Of a stretch of DNA of 64,000 bases, positions 23,757 to 36,600 are shown in pieces. Below the pieces are notes generated by a model that had not been told where the DNA came from, searched no databases, and worked only from the letters and a program-made list of their open reading frames with translations. Location of the stretch: NCBI GenBank assembly GCA_036874045.1, contig JAZBRI010000004.1, positions 6,510,001 through 6,574,000 on the forward strand. Direction: 5' to 3'. The first letter of the stretch is position 1. Each line of letters opens with the position of its first letter. Source of the DNA: Cymodocea nodosa (lineage: Eukaryota; Streptophyta; Magnoliopsida; Alismatales; Cymodoceaceae). The translations under genes were made by a program, and so were the position numbers.

Positions 23757-25154
23757 CTAATTATCTTCGATGTCCCAACTAAGATCCTCGTCATCCCCTG
23801 CAACACTCAGCCTCTTGCGCAGGTCATCCTTGTTGACATCCTTGCGCAGGTCATCCTTGTTGCTAACAGTGGAAGCCGCTGGTTTCTTCACGTCATTCTC
23901 CCCTAGATCCCCAATCTCGTCCCATTCAAGGTCGTCGTCATCTTCCACTTGCTTGGATGGTTGGCTGGACACAACGACAGAGGAGGCATCACCGTCCTTG
24001 CAAGAACCTGCAGGCTCCGTTGCCTTCCCATCTAACACCTTCGCCTTCTTATGGTCAACCTTGGTGGGTTTGGGATCCACCTCTACCCCTTCCTTCAAGT
24101 TCGAAGGAGGCACCACCGTTTGCACCGGTCCACCCGCAGTCACAGGCTTCTCACCCACAACAGTCCCAACATGTGAAGTTGTCTCCTCCTTATCGGGCTC
24201 CCTTGACGTTGATGTTGTTGTTGCCCCTGCGACATCCCCAACTGACGACTCGGAAACTTTGTTCTCCGCAACGGCTCCCTCTCCTTCACTCGCTGGAGCC
24301 ACCACCTCCTTTTGCTTTACCCCTCCTTTCTCTTCTCGCTTTTCTTGTTCGTCGTCCTCCACCTCCCAGCTCAAATCCTCCTCATCCTCCTCTCTGGCAA
24401 TAACCCTCTTGACCAGCTTAGCCCTGGCATCCTCTGCCTGCTTGAGCTTAAAGGTCTTGTAGAAATACCTACTCCAGAATGCATCGTAATCAACGGATCG
24501 AGGAACCAGCCTATTGAACATAAGCCGGAGAACCGCATTATCCGCGCAGAGGTCGTCGATCTCCTCATCCGACAATCGAAACCCCTCCTTCCACTTACGG
24601 TAATCCTCCTCAACCTCGGGATTCTCCAGGAATGTGGCCTGATCCCTTTGCATCCCCATAATCTGCAACTCCAGCCTGCTGAGCCTCTTCGCGGAGCCGG
24701 GATTCTGCTGATCCGCCGCGCCCTCGGCGTCGGGATCGATGGCCTGGAGGGCGTCCTTCCCCTGCGAGATGATGCCTGCGGTCCCACGCCAGACAGTGTC
24801 TCCGAGGTCATCGATGATCTGGCCGACATTCTCGAGGGACTCCTGAGCTGCGGAGGCGCCGGACTCGAGGGATGTGGGGAGGTCGCGGACCACGCGGGTT
24901 GCGACATCGCGAAAGGTGGAGGCCTCCTTCCTGAGGCCGGATCCGAACTCCTCGATGTCGCGGGTGTAGTTCTGGAAGACGGACTCAGATCGGGAGGCGA
25001 GGGATTTCATCAGGCCGCCGAAGCGCCATGTGGTGGTGGATGCGGCAGTCCCGGCGGTGTCCACATCTGAATTCTCATGTGCTTGTGCTTGCGAATTGGG
25101 GACTTCGCCTTCCCCGGGGGGATCCGCGACGAAGACGGATTTGAAGAAATCCAT
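23757..25154 (-). CDS. BSD domain-containing protein (single exon)
   Basis: An intronless frame of 465 residues. The start MDFFKSVF at 25154 is chosen over an in-frame ATG at 25313 because it matches plant BSD proteins, and the upstream extension lies in the divergent promoter. A helical region (about 45-150) precedes the BSD domain (about 187-245), which contains the hallmark Phe-Trp pair in DAFWSRYF (224-231). The C-terminal half is acidic, Lys/Glu/Thr-rich and probably disordered. It carries three copies of a short acidic Trp motif (DLSWEVED, DLEWDEIG, DLSWDIED), the last at the very C-terminus, and a KDDLRK duplication just before it. BSD domains were named from BTF2-like transcription factors, synapse-associated proteins and DOS2. 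The molecular role of the plant members is not established. It is transcribed divergently from the mL45-like gene. Confidence 0.9.
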   Translation of the reverse strand: MDFFKSVFVADPPGEGEVPNSQAQAHENSDVDTAGTAASTTTWRFGGLMKSLASRSESVFQNYTRDIEEFGSGLRKEASTFRDVATRVVRDLPTSLESGASAAQESLENVGQIIDDLGDTVWRGTAGIISQGKDALQAIDPDAEGAADQQNPGSAKRLSRLELQIMGMQRDQATFLENPEVEEDYRKWKEGFRLSDEEIDDLCADNAVLRLMFNRLVPRSVDYDAFWSRYFYKTFKLKQAEDARAKLVKRVIAREEDEEDLSWEVEDDEQEKREEKGGVKQKEVVAPASEGEGAVAENKVSESSVGDVAGATTTSTSREPDKEETTSHVGTVVGEKPVTAGGPVQTVVPPSNLKEGVEVDPKPTKVDHKKAKVLDGKATEPAGSCKDGDASSVVVSSQPSKQVEDDDDLEWDEIGDLGENDVKKPAASTVSNKDDLRKDVNKDDLRKRLSVAGDDEDLSWDIEDN

Positions 25155-25453
25155 GCGCACTGCGGGGGAGGAGAGGAGACCAGAACCAGAAGAGATGGAA
25201 CGGAACCCTAGCAGCAGTATATGATTTTTGGGAACACACAACACTGTTGACGTACAAGGGATTCGGATCTGACCGATTCCATTTCCACATGGTTCGACCC
25301 GAATAATCTCCAATCAGTTCGGCAGGACCCTCGACCATCGTCTCTCCTCCTTCTCTCTTCTCCGCCAGAGGTGACCAGTCGGACTCACTCCAGTCCGTTT
25401 CATTCTTCGCCGCCATCTCTCTCTCTCTCTCTCTCGCGCGCGCGTGGGGTCGA
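25155..25453. promoter_or_regulatory. Divergent promoter shared by BSD gene (-) and mL45-like gene (+)
   Basis: Only about 300 bases separate the two start codons. The interval contains a (CT)n tract (25416-25435) and a (CG)n tract (25434-25444), features common in plant housekeeping promoters. No clear TATA box is visible on either strand, which also fits broadly expressed genes. Confidence 0.55.
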
Positions 25454-28400
25454 ATGGCTCTTCTCCGATGCTTCCATCGCTTCCTACATCCGCCGGCGAA
25501 TCATCGTCACTGCCTGTACTCAATGACTCACTGCCTTTCAACTCAACTTCTCTTCGACACCGAATGCATCACATCATATTCTATTTATTCCCTCACTTGT
25601 CCTTGACGTTTCCCACACAGGACCAGGAGCCTCTCTTTTTCCGACGTCCACTCTTGTAGTTGTACCCTCCCACCACTTAGATTTTTGTTCTGTTCTTTCT
25701 TCCCTTTTCATTTTGCTTTGCTTTCTAAACTTTATCACCGTCTGTCTTCCCCTCAAGGTCTCGGTCGCAGAGGCATTGCCACGCGGGCTTCTTCCAGCAC
25801 CATCGCTTCCATTCTAGCTCGGCATTTCCCTGGTTCCGAGTCTCACTCTCCTACTAATAAGGTATCATTAGTACTTGTAGCTTTATCGTTCAACCGTATT
25901 TACGGTTGCTTTCTTAAATTTATGGTTTATTTTAGTAAAAACAACCGATGATATCCTTTGCTTTGATAATTCCTAATGTTTGCTCTTGCCTTTCATCCTT
26001 GCATGATAACGAAGCATCGGCAGTCCCCTGAAAGGGCCAAAAGTTGAAAATTTCATCTGTTTTCTCTAGTTTCTGTTTAATAAACTTCTTGTATTTGTGT
26101 ATGTGGGAACACAAGAAATGGGTCGAAGTAGTTGAGTTGTCTAGTTTGTTGGTGAGATGGTTAGATCCTCAGACTTTGGAGGGGTACTTGCTTACTTGGA
26201 CAGGAAGTGGCAGGTGAAGAGTAATTAGGCTATCAAAAGGTTGTTCAGAGGTGTTTTGTTAGTGTTGTTTTCAAACACTAGATAGAGAGAACTCTTAGTG
26301 GAGGGTTTTTCAACAATCGAGTGAAACAAAGTCTCTTAAAGGGAGTGGTATCGAGGAACAACAACTTAACCAACATTCAACTGAGGAGAAGATTTTGTTT
26401 CACCTGACAATAATTCCTTTAATCCTTTGGGGGTGGATATGTTCCACTTTCTTATGCAATCTTTTGGTTGGTTTTGCAAGGTCCAATTGGACATTATGAC
26501 TAGTGCCAATCTTGAGATTATCATGATTCTAGTCAAGTTGGCATGGCTTTGTAACATAGTTATCCTGATGCCAAGAATCCATAGGGTGCTTGCCTGCTTG
26601 GCCACCTAGGCAGTGCCTAAGTTGTAAATTTTCACTTATTTTTAGAATATGTGTGTGTGTAGTGAGAGAGAGAGAGGTGCATTTGACCTCTTTCCTCCAA
26701 ATGTCTTTTACTCTGTTTTGACCATTTTGTCTATTGATGCTTTTTGATTGTTATGCTTTTGATCATAGGCTATGAACATTCTTGTAAAGTTGTAATTTCG
26801 TTTTCCTTTTGTGTATATGTTTACTCATTAGAAAAACTACTAGCAGCACTATGAACTTTAAACTTCTTGAGTTGTAAGGCTCTCATCTGCTCCCTTTGCC
26901 ATTCTTCCTGTCTTAATTATAATTAAAAAAATAGTTTCTTTATATAGTCATCTCTCTTCATTTCTCCTATAATTTGGTGGGTAGGCAATACCATCACCTG
27001 AGCTTGAGCAGTCTATTGTAATAGACAGTGTATGTCTATCGCTTGCTCTTAGGCTTTGGCTTTGTTTAAACAGTATCTTCTTGAATTTCTTATCTCTTTT
27101 GACCTTTTCACTTTTCCTTGACTTTGTGTCCTTTAATAACCCTTTCATTTGATTATAAAAAATACAAGGGCATGATGGGACACTTTGACACATTGCTATA
27201 TCCACCACCAAGGTGTTGCTTCAACCACTTACATTGCCACCTAGCATCCTTTTGCACAATGCTTGCAGATGGTTTTCCTTCTATATTTGTCAATGGCTTA
27301 TCCATCTATCTTGGATCATCTCCCCTACTGAGTTGTTCATCATTGTTTTTGCCGTTGTGCTAAGATTTGAATCATGGAGAGATTGGCATTTTGAACCTGT
27401 AAGCATACATCATTGAGTGAAATCAATTGTTTGATCCTTTAAAAATTAGGATCAAAGTATAAGTGTGTAACTAAAACGAAAATTGTTGAATAGATCACAA
27501 CATAAAGATCTATAGAACTTTATAATCTAACAATAAAAGATGAAGCATTGTTATTTTTGATAATCAACAATACTATGTCTTCTAGGTACTTTAAATTTAT
27601 CACATGAAATATCTACCTATGCAGTGTACAGGATTCTTGCTAGTATCATATAAGTTCCACGTGTTTTCTTTTTCTCCAGAACAATGAGTCATCATTGATC
27701 CTATTGAACTTTGTTCGATTGATGTCAACTCAAGGGAAAGTTTCTCCTCAGCAATTGAGACAGGTATGCAATTTTTTTGCTTTATAATACCCAAATTATA
27801 GTTTTTCTTTCCAAAGTTTCCATTTTGTAGTTACTACTTGAAATAATGGAAATATTTCAATGTGGGTCACAAATTTTCATTCAGTACCCTTGGTTAGTCA
27901 ATGCAAGTATAGATGATAATATTTGTTTCTCAAATCAGTCTTTGTGCAATTGGTGAGCATGTGTTTTTTTCTTGTAGAACACATTCCTTTTTGACACTTC
28001 TTTATATAAATGTCTAATAAAGTTTGATTTTCATTCTACAGGGTTCCCTGAAGATAACCATGCTGAGTCCAGGATTCATCTTTGAGCCTTATAAGCCTCG
28101 GGAACCTTTTCCTTTTTGGAAACGGTTTGTTTTGGAATATGCTTCTTTTATTTTACCATTCTCACTATGTGAATTTAGGGTTCATTATTTGAGATTATGC
28201 GATGACATGAAAAACAAATCTTCAAAAGCTTTTGACTAATGCTTATTAGTGTTTATGAAGGGCTTTTCTGGCAATTATTAATACATTGATGTATGTTAGG
28301 AAATTTGGACAAAAGAAACAATTGCTTCTATATTGTGATCTAAAACAATAAAAGACTCTTAATATTACTATTCCTAGCACATATGTGTCACTTTTTTTTT

Positions 28401-31400
28401 ATTTTAGTTGCTGATCCACATAGTGGGAATAAGGTATGTTGATGGCTATTGTTGCTGTTTTTATAATTCCTTTTTTATTTTAGTTGGAGCTCGGAACCAA
28501 ATAAATTGGTGAATTATGCTTTCTTGGTTGCATGTGGACTCCTAGAATAGATTATGGTTGTTGGAAATTTAATGGCATGTGGCATCTATTATTTTCGCTT
28601 GACAGATGGTTTACTCCTAGTGGCTGGAGAAGAACAAAGGCGGATATTATAATGGAGGTACTTCTGATTCTCATTGATCTCAATCTGTTTGTATGCTAAT
28701 TCTCCTCCTTTCAGATGCTTTTTGTCATCTCAGTTTTTCAATTTGCTGTGTTTCCTTTCCAAGGAACCATGCTAACTGTGATTCCTTTTTCCTTTTGAAA
28801 TTCTAAATGATAGTTGATTTTCAGTAACCAGTCAATAATGTGAACTATATTTCTATTATATTCTTTCTTTTCTTGGTCTCTTTGCTTGATAGATGGTCGT
28901 CCCTCTTCTACTCGTTTCATTGACTAAGAAGTCAAATGCTTGCCATAGTCACATCATTTAAATTTTTCAAAGGAATATTGTATGCAATGTCTATTTACAT
29001 TAATGGGGTGAGATATGGTTCATGTGCTTAGCTACTGAAATTATGTTGGCATGATCCTGTACTAAATTGTGTGCATGATTTGGTATTAGCAATTGTAGTG
29101 AAACACATTGCAAGGTGTGCATGTTTCTTAAATATGCATTATTGACTTGGTATTTTTGCTATTTAATCAAGTGTTGACCAACACTGATAACAAATTTTGG
29201 ATTTTTGGGTATTCACCTGCAGCTAAAAAATTCTTATGCAATTGCCCATTTAAGGAAAAAAGAAGGATACTCGAAGAAACAATTCTATCGGGAAGCCATA
29301 AAATTATACAATGATGTAAGTTTGCCTGGTGTGATTCTTTTTGAACACATCCTTCTGAATTTAGATTAGATCATTGTCATCAAATATGATTCATGATCTT
29401 CTATTATAGTTATACAGATTGTTTTGTTTTTGAGTCAATTTATGCTTATATCTAGTTATCAACCTGGTTTATGGTGTCTAAACAATGGAATAAAAGATGG
29501 TGTGAGCCATGAATCCAGCAAGACAGAACTGGGTCATGCATACAAGAATAAGAAAATTTTTATAAAATGGAAATCCCAATATGCATGTATAACAGGGATG
29601 AAAATGGATTAGATTATTCAAATGTACATTAAGTGGCTAACTATTTGATTCAATAGCTTTCTCACATTTTATTTTCTTAATAACTTCTTTTACCTTTAAA
29701 CATAAATTCATAATATAGTTCAGAATTGCCAGAATTTTTTTATAGTTTCTACTTTCTATTGATATACACATAAGAGTGTCATTTATCCTTGAAATTTCAA
29801 CTCTTATAGTTCCAAGTTGTGTTTTCTGCAATATGTTTAAAAACTTAAGTACATGATTTTCCTTTCTCTTGCAGGTTAATATATTATTAGCAAATGGAGA
29901 TAAAGCACTACTTAGGAAGCTTGTTACAGAAAATATGTTTTCTGTAAGATTTTTCCCTAATTCTATTTGAATGGGCAACCTTCTAATTCTGCATTCATTT
30001 CTATAATACTTCCTGTACAATATCTGTAGACTCTAAAAAATGATCTAAAGAGAAGGGAATCTATATGGAGCTCTGTGTACTGGGAATTGGTTGAGCCTGT
30101 TGTTAGTATTCGGACTTTGCGAGCTCGGCTGGTAAACAGAATATTCTTTTTTGTTTTTTTTTTTGAAAAGGTGGGATGACATTATGACACCCACGATTAT
30201 TAAGTAATCATCCAAGGAAAAAGCAAGATCCCTTACTGAAAGAAAAGTATAGAATATTCTCCTTTGTATATTTTGTTGTGATGATCTTTCTTAAAATGAA
30301 AATGGTTAGTTTTTCTTATTTGATTGTAACATAATTGATTCTTAAATGTTTGCCACTTATTCCAGATCGGTGTTGATAAAAATGATCTTGGCAAATCATT
30401 CATTCAACTGACAATTGAATTTCTCGCAAAACAGGCAAGTTAAGGCTTGACCATATTATACACTAGTGAATGTTCTGCAGTTGAGAATCTCTATAAATAA
30501 CACTCCCCCGTGCCCCCGCCCCACACACACACACACACAAAACACACATGCACATGTTGGATCTTTTCTTATATATTTTCTTATTTACAATCAAGCCTTT
30601 TTTTGGTTTGTAATTCCTGAACTATAAGAATCCCCCCTGGTTGAGAGTGGATTTATGAATGCTAAAAATTTAATGTTAGAAGGGTATAAGATAACTTTGA
30701 CTTGAAGGGTCTTGTAGCATATGCATTTTTAAATGTCTACAATGCAGATAAATCTTCTACATTCATCATCATTATTTGTTAATCATTAGTTTTCAGTTTT
30801 CTGTATTTCTTTATTTGCTATGATTTAATTCTACTCCTGCAGAAATTTGAGGCATATGATTCAAACGGTTCTGTCATACATGGAGACAAGACAAAGGAGG
30901 TAATTTACAACAAGTACATGCATCAATACCTCATCTATTCTACTCTCACATATTATGGTTCCTAATTTGCTTCAAAATACTGAATTTTTTGTCCTCTGTG
31001 ACTGACTACCCTTTACACTCTTTCACTTGACACTCCTGGTCGCATTCAAGGGATTGTGTTCTAATCGCTGGAGTTCTGACAGCCAAAGCCCATCCTTTGT
31101 TGAACACATATGCTCTCCCCACCCCCTTCACCTTGAACAAGACAGTGACTTCATCGAGCAACCTTTGCCATGTCCACCCATCATCAAAGATGGACTTATT
31201 CTTCCCCCCGATCCTCTCCATTTCCACCTTGTTGAGGTCGAAGCTAGCCACCAGCATCAGCTCCGGCCCTTCGTTGGAAATATGTTCTTAGGGGTTATGA
31301 CATCTTGTAGTAACATGGGGTCATCAAGGGGTGCACCCTTATTTTTCTTGATTGGGTTGCCATCGAGTACTTGCATGAATTGGCATGGGTCCATTTGGGA

Positions 31401-32333
31401 GGAGATGGACAAGTTCTACAAATGGTATGCTAGATGGAACTTTCCTTCAATTTCTCAAGGGGGGGAAGGGGGGAAAATTGGGAAAGAAGGTTATTTATAT
31501 CTAGGAAAGTGAAGGAATCACTTTTTTCACTTTCCTAGATGCATAAACACCAAAAAGTTGGAATTTACTTTTTACCGCTTTCTTGGTACACAAACCCTCC
31601 ATAGAGGCATTGTCTTTACTAATAGATCACACACTCATCTCATGTATTTTCATATGATGTCAGAGTTAAGTTCAAACCCTAAGCTAATCATCAACCTCCA
31701 CTAGTTGCCATCTCTCCTACCCCACCTTCCGATCCCACCGTTGTTGACAAAATAGGGGGAGGAACCCTATTTCCCGCCACCATCAACAGGGGTTTCGCTA
31801 CCCTCCTACCATCTGTCATTGATAATAGGTGAGGCATTTATATATGTTTTCCATTAGGAAATAAATTCTTTTAATTTCCAATGTAAACTTAGATCGCTTA
31901 TATACTTTTCCAACTTGTCAAGGTTGAATTTAAATGGAAAATATCGTCCTCTGCTTTTTTCTCACAGGCACAAATACTTTGTTAGACTCAAATGAAAGGT
32001 AGAAGCTCATGGCTTTATTGCCTTTGATTTTCCTTTAACTAGATATATTTCTTTCTATGGTTTCTTTGGCAATAACGGTCCTTTAATGAGTTATGGTTTT
32101 GATAAGTGATTGAAAGTGATTACTTTTTTTTGAGGACGAACTTGAAAATGATACTTGTTAAACTTTCCATGTGTATTTTAAAATAGAGCAGTTTATTGGC
32201 ACTGGTTTTATGTATGTGAGCTATTTGGCTTTTTATTGAATTATAGGTACTTGTACGTGATATATGGGTGTTTGAGAAATCACTCTTTCATCCGGGAGCA
32301 TATTGGCGTGTTTGTGGACGAATATCATTGTAG
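25454..32333 (+). CDS. Mitochondrial mL45/Mba1 (Tim44-like domain) protein
   Basis: Eleven exons encode 282 residues: 25454-25515, 25771-25861, 27680-27763, 28042-28124, 28606-28657, 29223-29315, 29875-29943, 30030-30131, 30366-30434, 30843-30899, 32247-32333. The N-terminus is Arg-rich and lacks acidic residues, like a mitochondrial presequence. The body reads MLSPGFIFEPY...WFTPSGWRR, then helices and the Tim44-like fold ending HPGAYWRVCGRISL. Animal mL45 (MRPL45) and yeast Mba1 tie the mitochondrial ribosome to the inner membrane; the same role here is inferred. Exons 3-11 are firm. The exon 1-2 join is less sure: it was chosen because the donor at 25516 and acceptor at 25770 keep frame, whereas the open frame otherwise ends at a stop. 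Intron 9 has a GC donor (CAG|GCAAGT). The last intron (1.35 kb) carries unexplained GC-richer sequence. Confidence 0.8.
31000..31830. mobile_element. Possible LTR-retrotransposon fossil in mL45-like intron 10
   Basis: This intronic block is richer in GC than the rest of the intron. It contains a segment near 31655 that resembles the tRNA-Met primer-binding region seen after plant LTRs, followed by a leader-like stretch. A 13-bp perfect inverted repeat lies just upstream (31501-31513 and 31526-31538). No polyprotein domain is recognised, and I could not define LTR ends. If it is an element it is a broken old fragment of unknown family. Confidence 0.3.
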
Positions 32334-33622
32334 AAGTGGGGACCTAACCTACACGATCAGGTTTTGCTTTTTTGTTTCGAGGCCATTTTCCAAATCAAGC
32401 AATGTCAAAAGTATTCTATCCATCCATCTACGAGTGACTGATGACATGCAAATTGTTTATCAAAAGAACATCTCACAAATATTGATCTAGAGATGGTGGG
32501 AGGACAAAAGGAGAATGTTAAAGGAGCATAGGTTTACTTTCCATTGTCCATTATGCATATATATCATCGTTTTGAATCGATAACGTGGAATAATGAACTT
32601 TCCTATTTGAGAGCAGTCTTCGATGAAATAATGATATGGACGGTATGGTGCGACTTACGTTTAATGGTTGTAAAATGTGGATTATTTTCATATATAAATG
32701 ATGATGAGGATGATGATGCAAAATAAATTAAAAGACCCAACTATGGAACTACAACAACTACAAGGAGGTCCAAAGATAAACAACAGACAAAGAGAGCAAA
32801 ATGCAGGCAAGAAAAGAGAGAGGCACAATGGTGGAAGCAAGGAAAAGAAGACGAAGAAAGCTAGAACTTTGTGAGTATCATCAACCTTTGCTTCAGTTGC
32901 TAATCTTTGTACGACACTTGGTTTGGGATTTGTGGTTGGGTTATCAGGGATGGGAAGGGAAGCACCCTACACGTTCCATACCAATTGAAATTTATTAATT
33001 TTCTCTTTTGGCGGCGGTGGTTGTGATTGGGTTATCAGGGAAGCCTTTTCACTTAAAATAATTTTATCGCAAGATTTTGATGGAAAGAGTCACTGGAGAA
33101 AGAGAGAATCGACATACTACTTTACACCTTTACAAGGACCACAGCAAGGCATATAAATAAACAGACACATCATGGTCACCATCAAAATAGTTTTTAACAA
33201 AATGATCTATAAAGTATCTCGTGGCGTACTAGCCTAGTAGATAAACGATCGTCTCTTTCTAAGCATCGGAGTTATTGCAAAATGGGGAAAGGTGACATCA
33301 ATTGTTTTTTGCATACTCTGAGAAATGAAAGTGGAATTGTTAAAATATAAAGTGTTTTCCTGTGATATGTGTTTGAAATAAAGTGTTGGTATTTTTGTTT
33401 GAAGCAATGTCATGATATCATAACGTGGCATCTGTTATTCTGTTTGTGCGTGCGTGCGTGCGTGCGACAGGGGTCTTCCGTCGCCCTCGTCGTCTTCGGC
33501 ACCAGCGCATTATTAGAGGGAGGAGACGGCTGGGGAGGCGGGCGGCAGAGAGAGAGAGAGGGAGAGTGGGTGTGCGCGTGTGTGTTTGTGCTAGCGGCGG
33601 CAAGCGAATCCGCCGATCGACC
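32334..33622. other. Intergenic region upstream of the BCAT-like gene
   Basis: No gene is recognised. It includes the mL45-like 3' UTR and the BCAT-like promoter. A (TGCG)n tract at 33447-33466 and GA-rich sequence (33548-33565) lie in the probable 5' leader region just before the BCAT-like start codon. Confidence 0.6.
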
Positions 33623-36600
33623 ATGGGCGAGGAGGTGAAGGAGGTGAAGGTCATTCACAGCTGGTCGGCTCCAAGATCCCTCAGCACATGTCTCATGTAC
33701 TCCTTCGCTCAGGTCTCCCACCTCTACTTTTTCATTCCTCCTCCTCTGCGTCAAAACCAAACGCTAGACAGCACCTCCCGCTCCTGCATTTCAGAGAGAT
33801 GACATCGACGTGCTCGACGAACCGCTCCACGCCTATTTCCTTGCGCGAACCGGCGTCCAAAGGCTCTACCGCGACCAACTCCTCTCGCTCATGGTGCGTG
33901 CGTGCGCGCGCCTCCCTGCTTTCAATCGACGTCTTCTGTTCTGTTTATCAATCCTTTCTTCCTTTTTTTTTAGTTGCTTATTTTTTTATCCTTCGACCTC
34001 TGATTTGCGTTCCTTTCCTTTTGGATCGATTACGACGTCGGCTCGGCTGTCTATTGCAGGATTCCGACGGCAACAGAGTTGTCAATGACTTTATTCTCGG
34101 TCCCGGACAAAAGCGCTACCGATATTGCAAGGCAAGCTTTCCACCGGCCATCGATTTTGAGCCATGTGCCGACCTCGTGGTTTTTCCTTTTCTTCTCCCT
34201 GGCGCTTCAGTCATAATCACAGTCAACTTCTTGTGTTCTTTTTTAGAACGTGAAGCACCTCCAGTGCATGATAACTGATCAATTGACTTTATACTTCTTT
34301 ATTTCTGTATTGTATTCCCGTTGAAATTCTATTTTGACTTTATCCATGCTCTCTCTGAATGACTAGCATTTGGCAAAGCATCATTCGCCTGACCTGACAG
34401 AGGACTTGATGAAGAAAGGAAAACACTTCATATTGATAAGAAATCCTCTTTTTATCTTGGTATGTTGTTTGAATGGGCATATTAAGTGTTCAACGATACT
34501 GGTTGGTCATGAATTTCTTTTTGACGTGTTTCCCCATTGACAATTAATGCTTCCATGTTTTTAATATAATTTGGTGAAAGAATCCAGACTTCCTTTTTAC
34601 AATCTGGGTTAGAATTCTGATATTAATTCTGTTTTTCTGGAACAAAAAAAATCATCACATGCGATGCCGTAATAATTCTTCACACTTATGATGACTACCA
34701 AGGCATCTGGTAATCCTGCTGCCTTAGGTGCCGTCTTCACCATGCTATTCTGCTTTTCTTTTGTTTTTAGCAACAAGAATCATTTCATTTTTGTTAATAA
34801 GCTGGGGCAGCACCATGTGATTCAAAACGATTTGTAGTTCATGGTGGCATCCCATCATTACACGAAGTCCACTTGTCATAACAAGGCAGCTTTAGCTTCT
34901 CTTGGTTTTCCATTTAAACTTACTTTTACTGGTACCTTTATTGGAACTATATACTGAGGCGCCATTGGTGTATTCTTATTGGATGAATCTCACAAACACT
35001 GAAATGGATTTATGAAAATGGTTAATTAATTTATGAAGATGTCTCAAATTTCATCTCTACGGTGTTCAAAATTACCTTTTTATTCAGTTATTTAGATTTC
35101 TTGTAATCCTTATAGATTCAATCAGCAATATCAGGCTTTTAGAATTATGCTATAACTATCATATATAGATTCCATACTTCTAGTTAAAAATTTTAAATGA
35201 ATATACGTTAACTTGATGTTAGTCTTGGCTAAAATTTGCCTTCAGCTTTCTGTCAGTAAACTTATACCACCGTCCTTCCTTGAGCTTGGATTGGCAAATC
35301 TTGTCTCTATCTATACTCACCTTTGTGAACTTGGAAGCCCACCTCCTGTGGTAGATGCTGAACAGCTTCAACAGAATCCCGAGGTTATAAAACATTGCGA
35401 AAACAGTCCTATTTATCATGTTATGAGCCTATTTATTTGTTTTAACTTCTGGTATAAAATTCTTGTGTCAAGACTTATTTAATTCTGTCATGCAGGCAAC
35501 GTTACGAGGCCTTTGCAATGACTTAGAAATTCCTTTTCAGCCATCAATGCTCAAGTATGCAGAGTCCTTTCTTACCAAATATCATCAAACTTAGTTTCAT
35601 TAATTTTTTATTTCCATGTAAAACGTGATGGTCATGGTGTCATTAGTAGCCACCTATTTAACTATTATGGTTATCATTTCCTACTTTGTGCCATGTGATC
35701 TTTTGTTACATTGTAGCATTCTTGCAGCACAACTGCCGTATTTCATTTGCCTTTTTCCCAAATCTGCAATCTTACAAACTAAACCAAGATCTTGACTTAA
35801 AAATTGATAAAAAAAAGACGAGACTATTAATCAAAAGGAAAAGAATCAAGAGAGAGAATCTGAGCTAGTGTCTCATGAATTCGCCCATTGAATAGAGGGA
35901 ATTTAAATGGCTAATCCTCTTTTCTGTTGAAAAATGTATTCTCTACAATTGCTTGCAGATGGGAAGCTGGCCCAAAACCGATGGATGGAATTTGGGCACA
36001 TTGGTCGTATAAAACTGTGCACAAGTCAACACGTTTCATGCCTTCTAATCACTATCCATCGGTATAGACATTTATTCAGTGAGGCTGTTATATTTACAGA
36101 GTTTATGACTGTTTCTCTAAGTTATATAATCAACCATATTAAGTTTGTACTATTTCTGCTAACGTTTTGCTTTCACCCTTTTCTATACTTTAAATATTTA
36201 TGCTTGAAGGTTGCAATTGATTCCTTGTTTCTTGCTCTTTTACATTTATTTTGCATTCAAAAATGCATTGTGGTGCTCTTTAACATTAAGTTCATCTAAC
36301 ATGTAAGATGGGCTTGTGTAGCCACTTCCTCCATCTTTATATGAGTTGCTGGAACAGAGTCTTCCCTTCTACAATTTTCTCAAAAGACACTGCAGACAGA
36401 CGTCATTCTTTCCAAGGCCTTCTTTATCAGATCCAAATCTTCCTGTTCCTGCCAATGAGAAGATACTTGTTTGGGTTGGTAGTGAGCTTGTACCTCGTGA
36501 AAATGCCAAGGTATTTGTGATAGATAAGAATATTTATAATTTTTAATTGAAAGTGAACTTATTGGTATACTGAAAATAAACATGTTGGTATTGTCTGCAT

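Noticed and set aside
24312-25070. 252-codon forward ORF antisense to the BSD gene
   Set aside because: A shadow of the GC-rich coding strand; no domain, and the reverse frame clearly encodes the BSD protein.
25155-25313. N-terminal extension of the BSD protein
   Set aside because: In-frame but not like the family start MDFFKSVF, and it would occupy half of the short divergent promoter.
31027-31512. 161-codon forward ORF in mL45-like intron 10
   Set aside because: No recognised domain and inside a well-supported intron; kept only as a finding about the unexplained block.
33410-33802. Overlapping ORFs on both strands near the BCAT-like first exon
   Set aside because: Only MGEEVKEVKVIHSW from 33623 matches the family; the others are frames through leader repeats.
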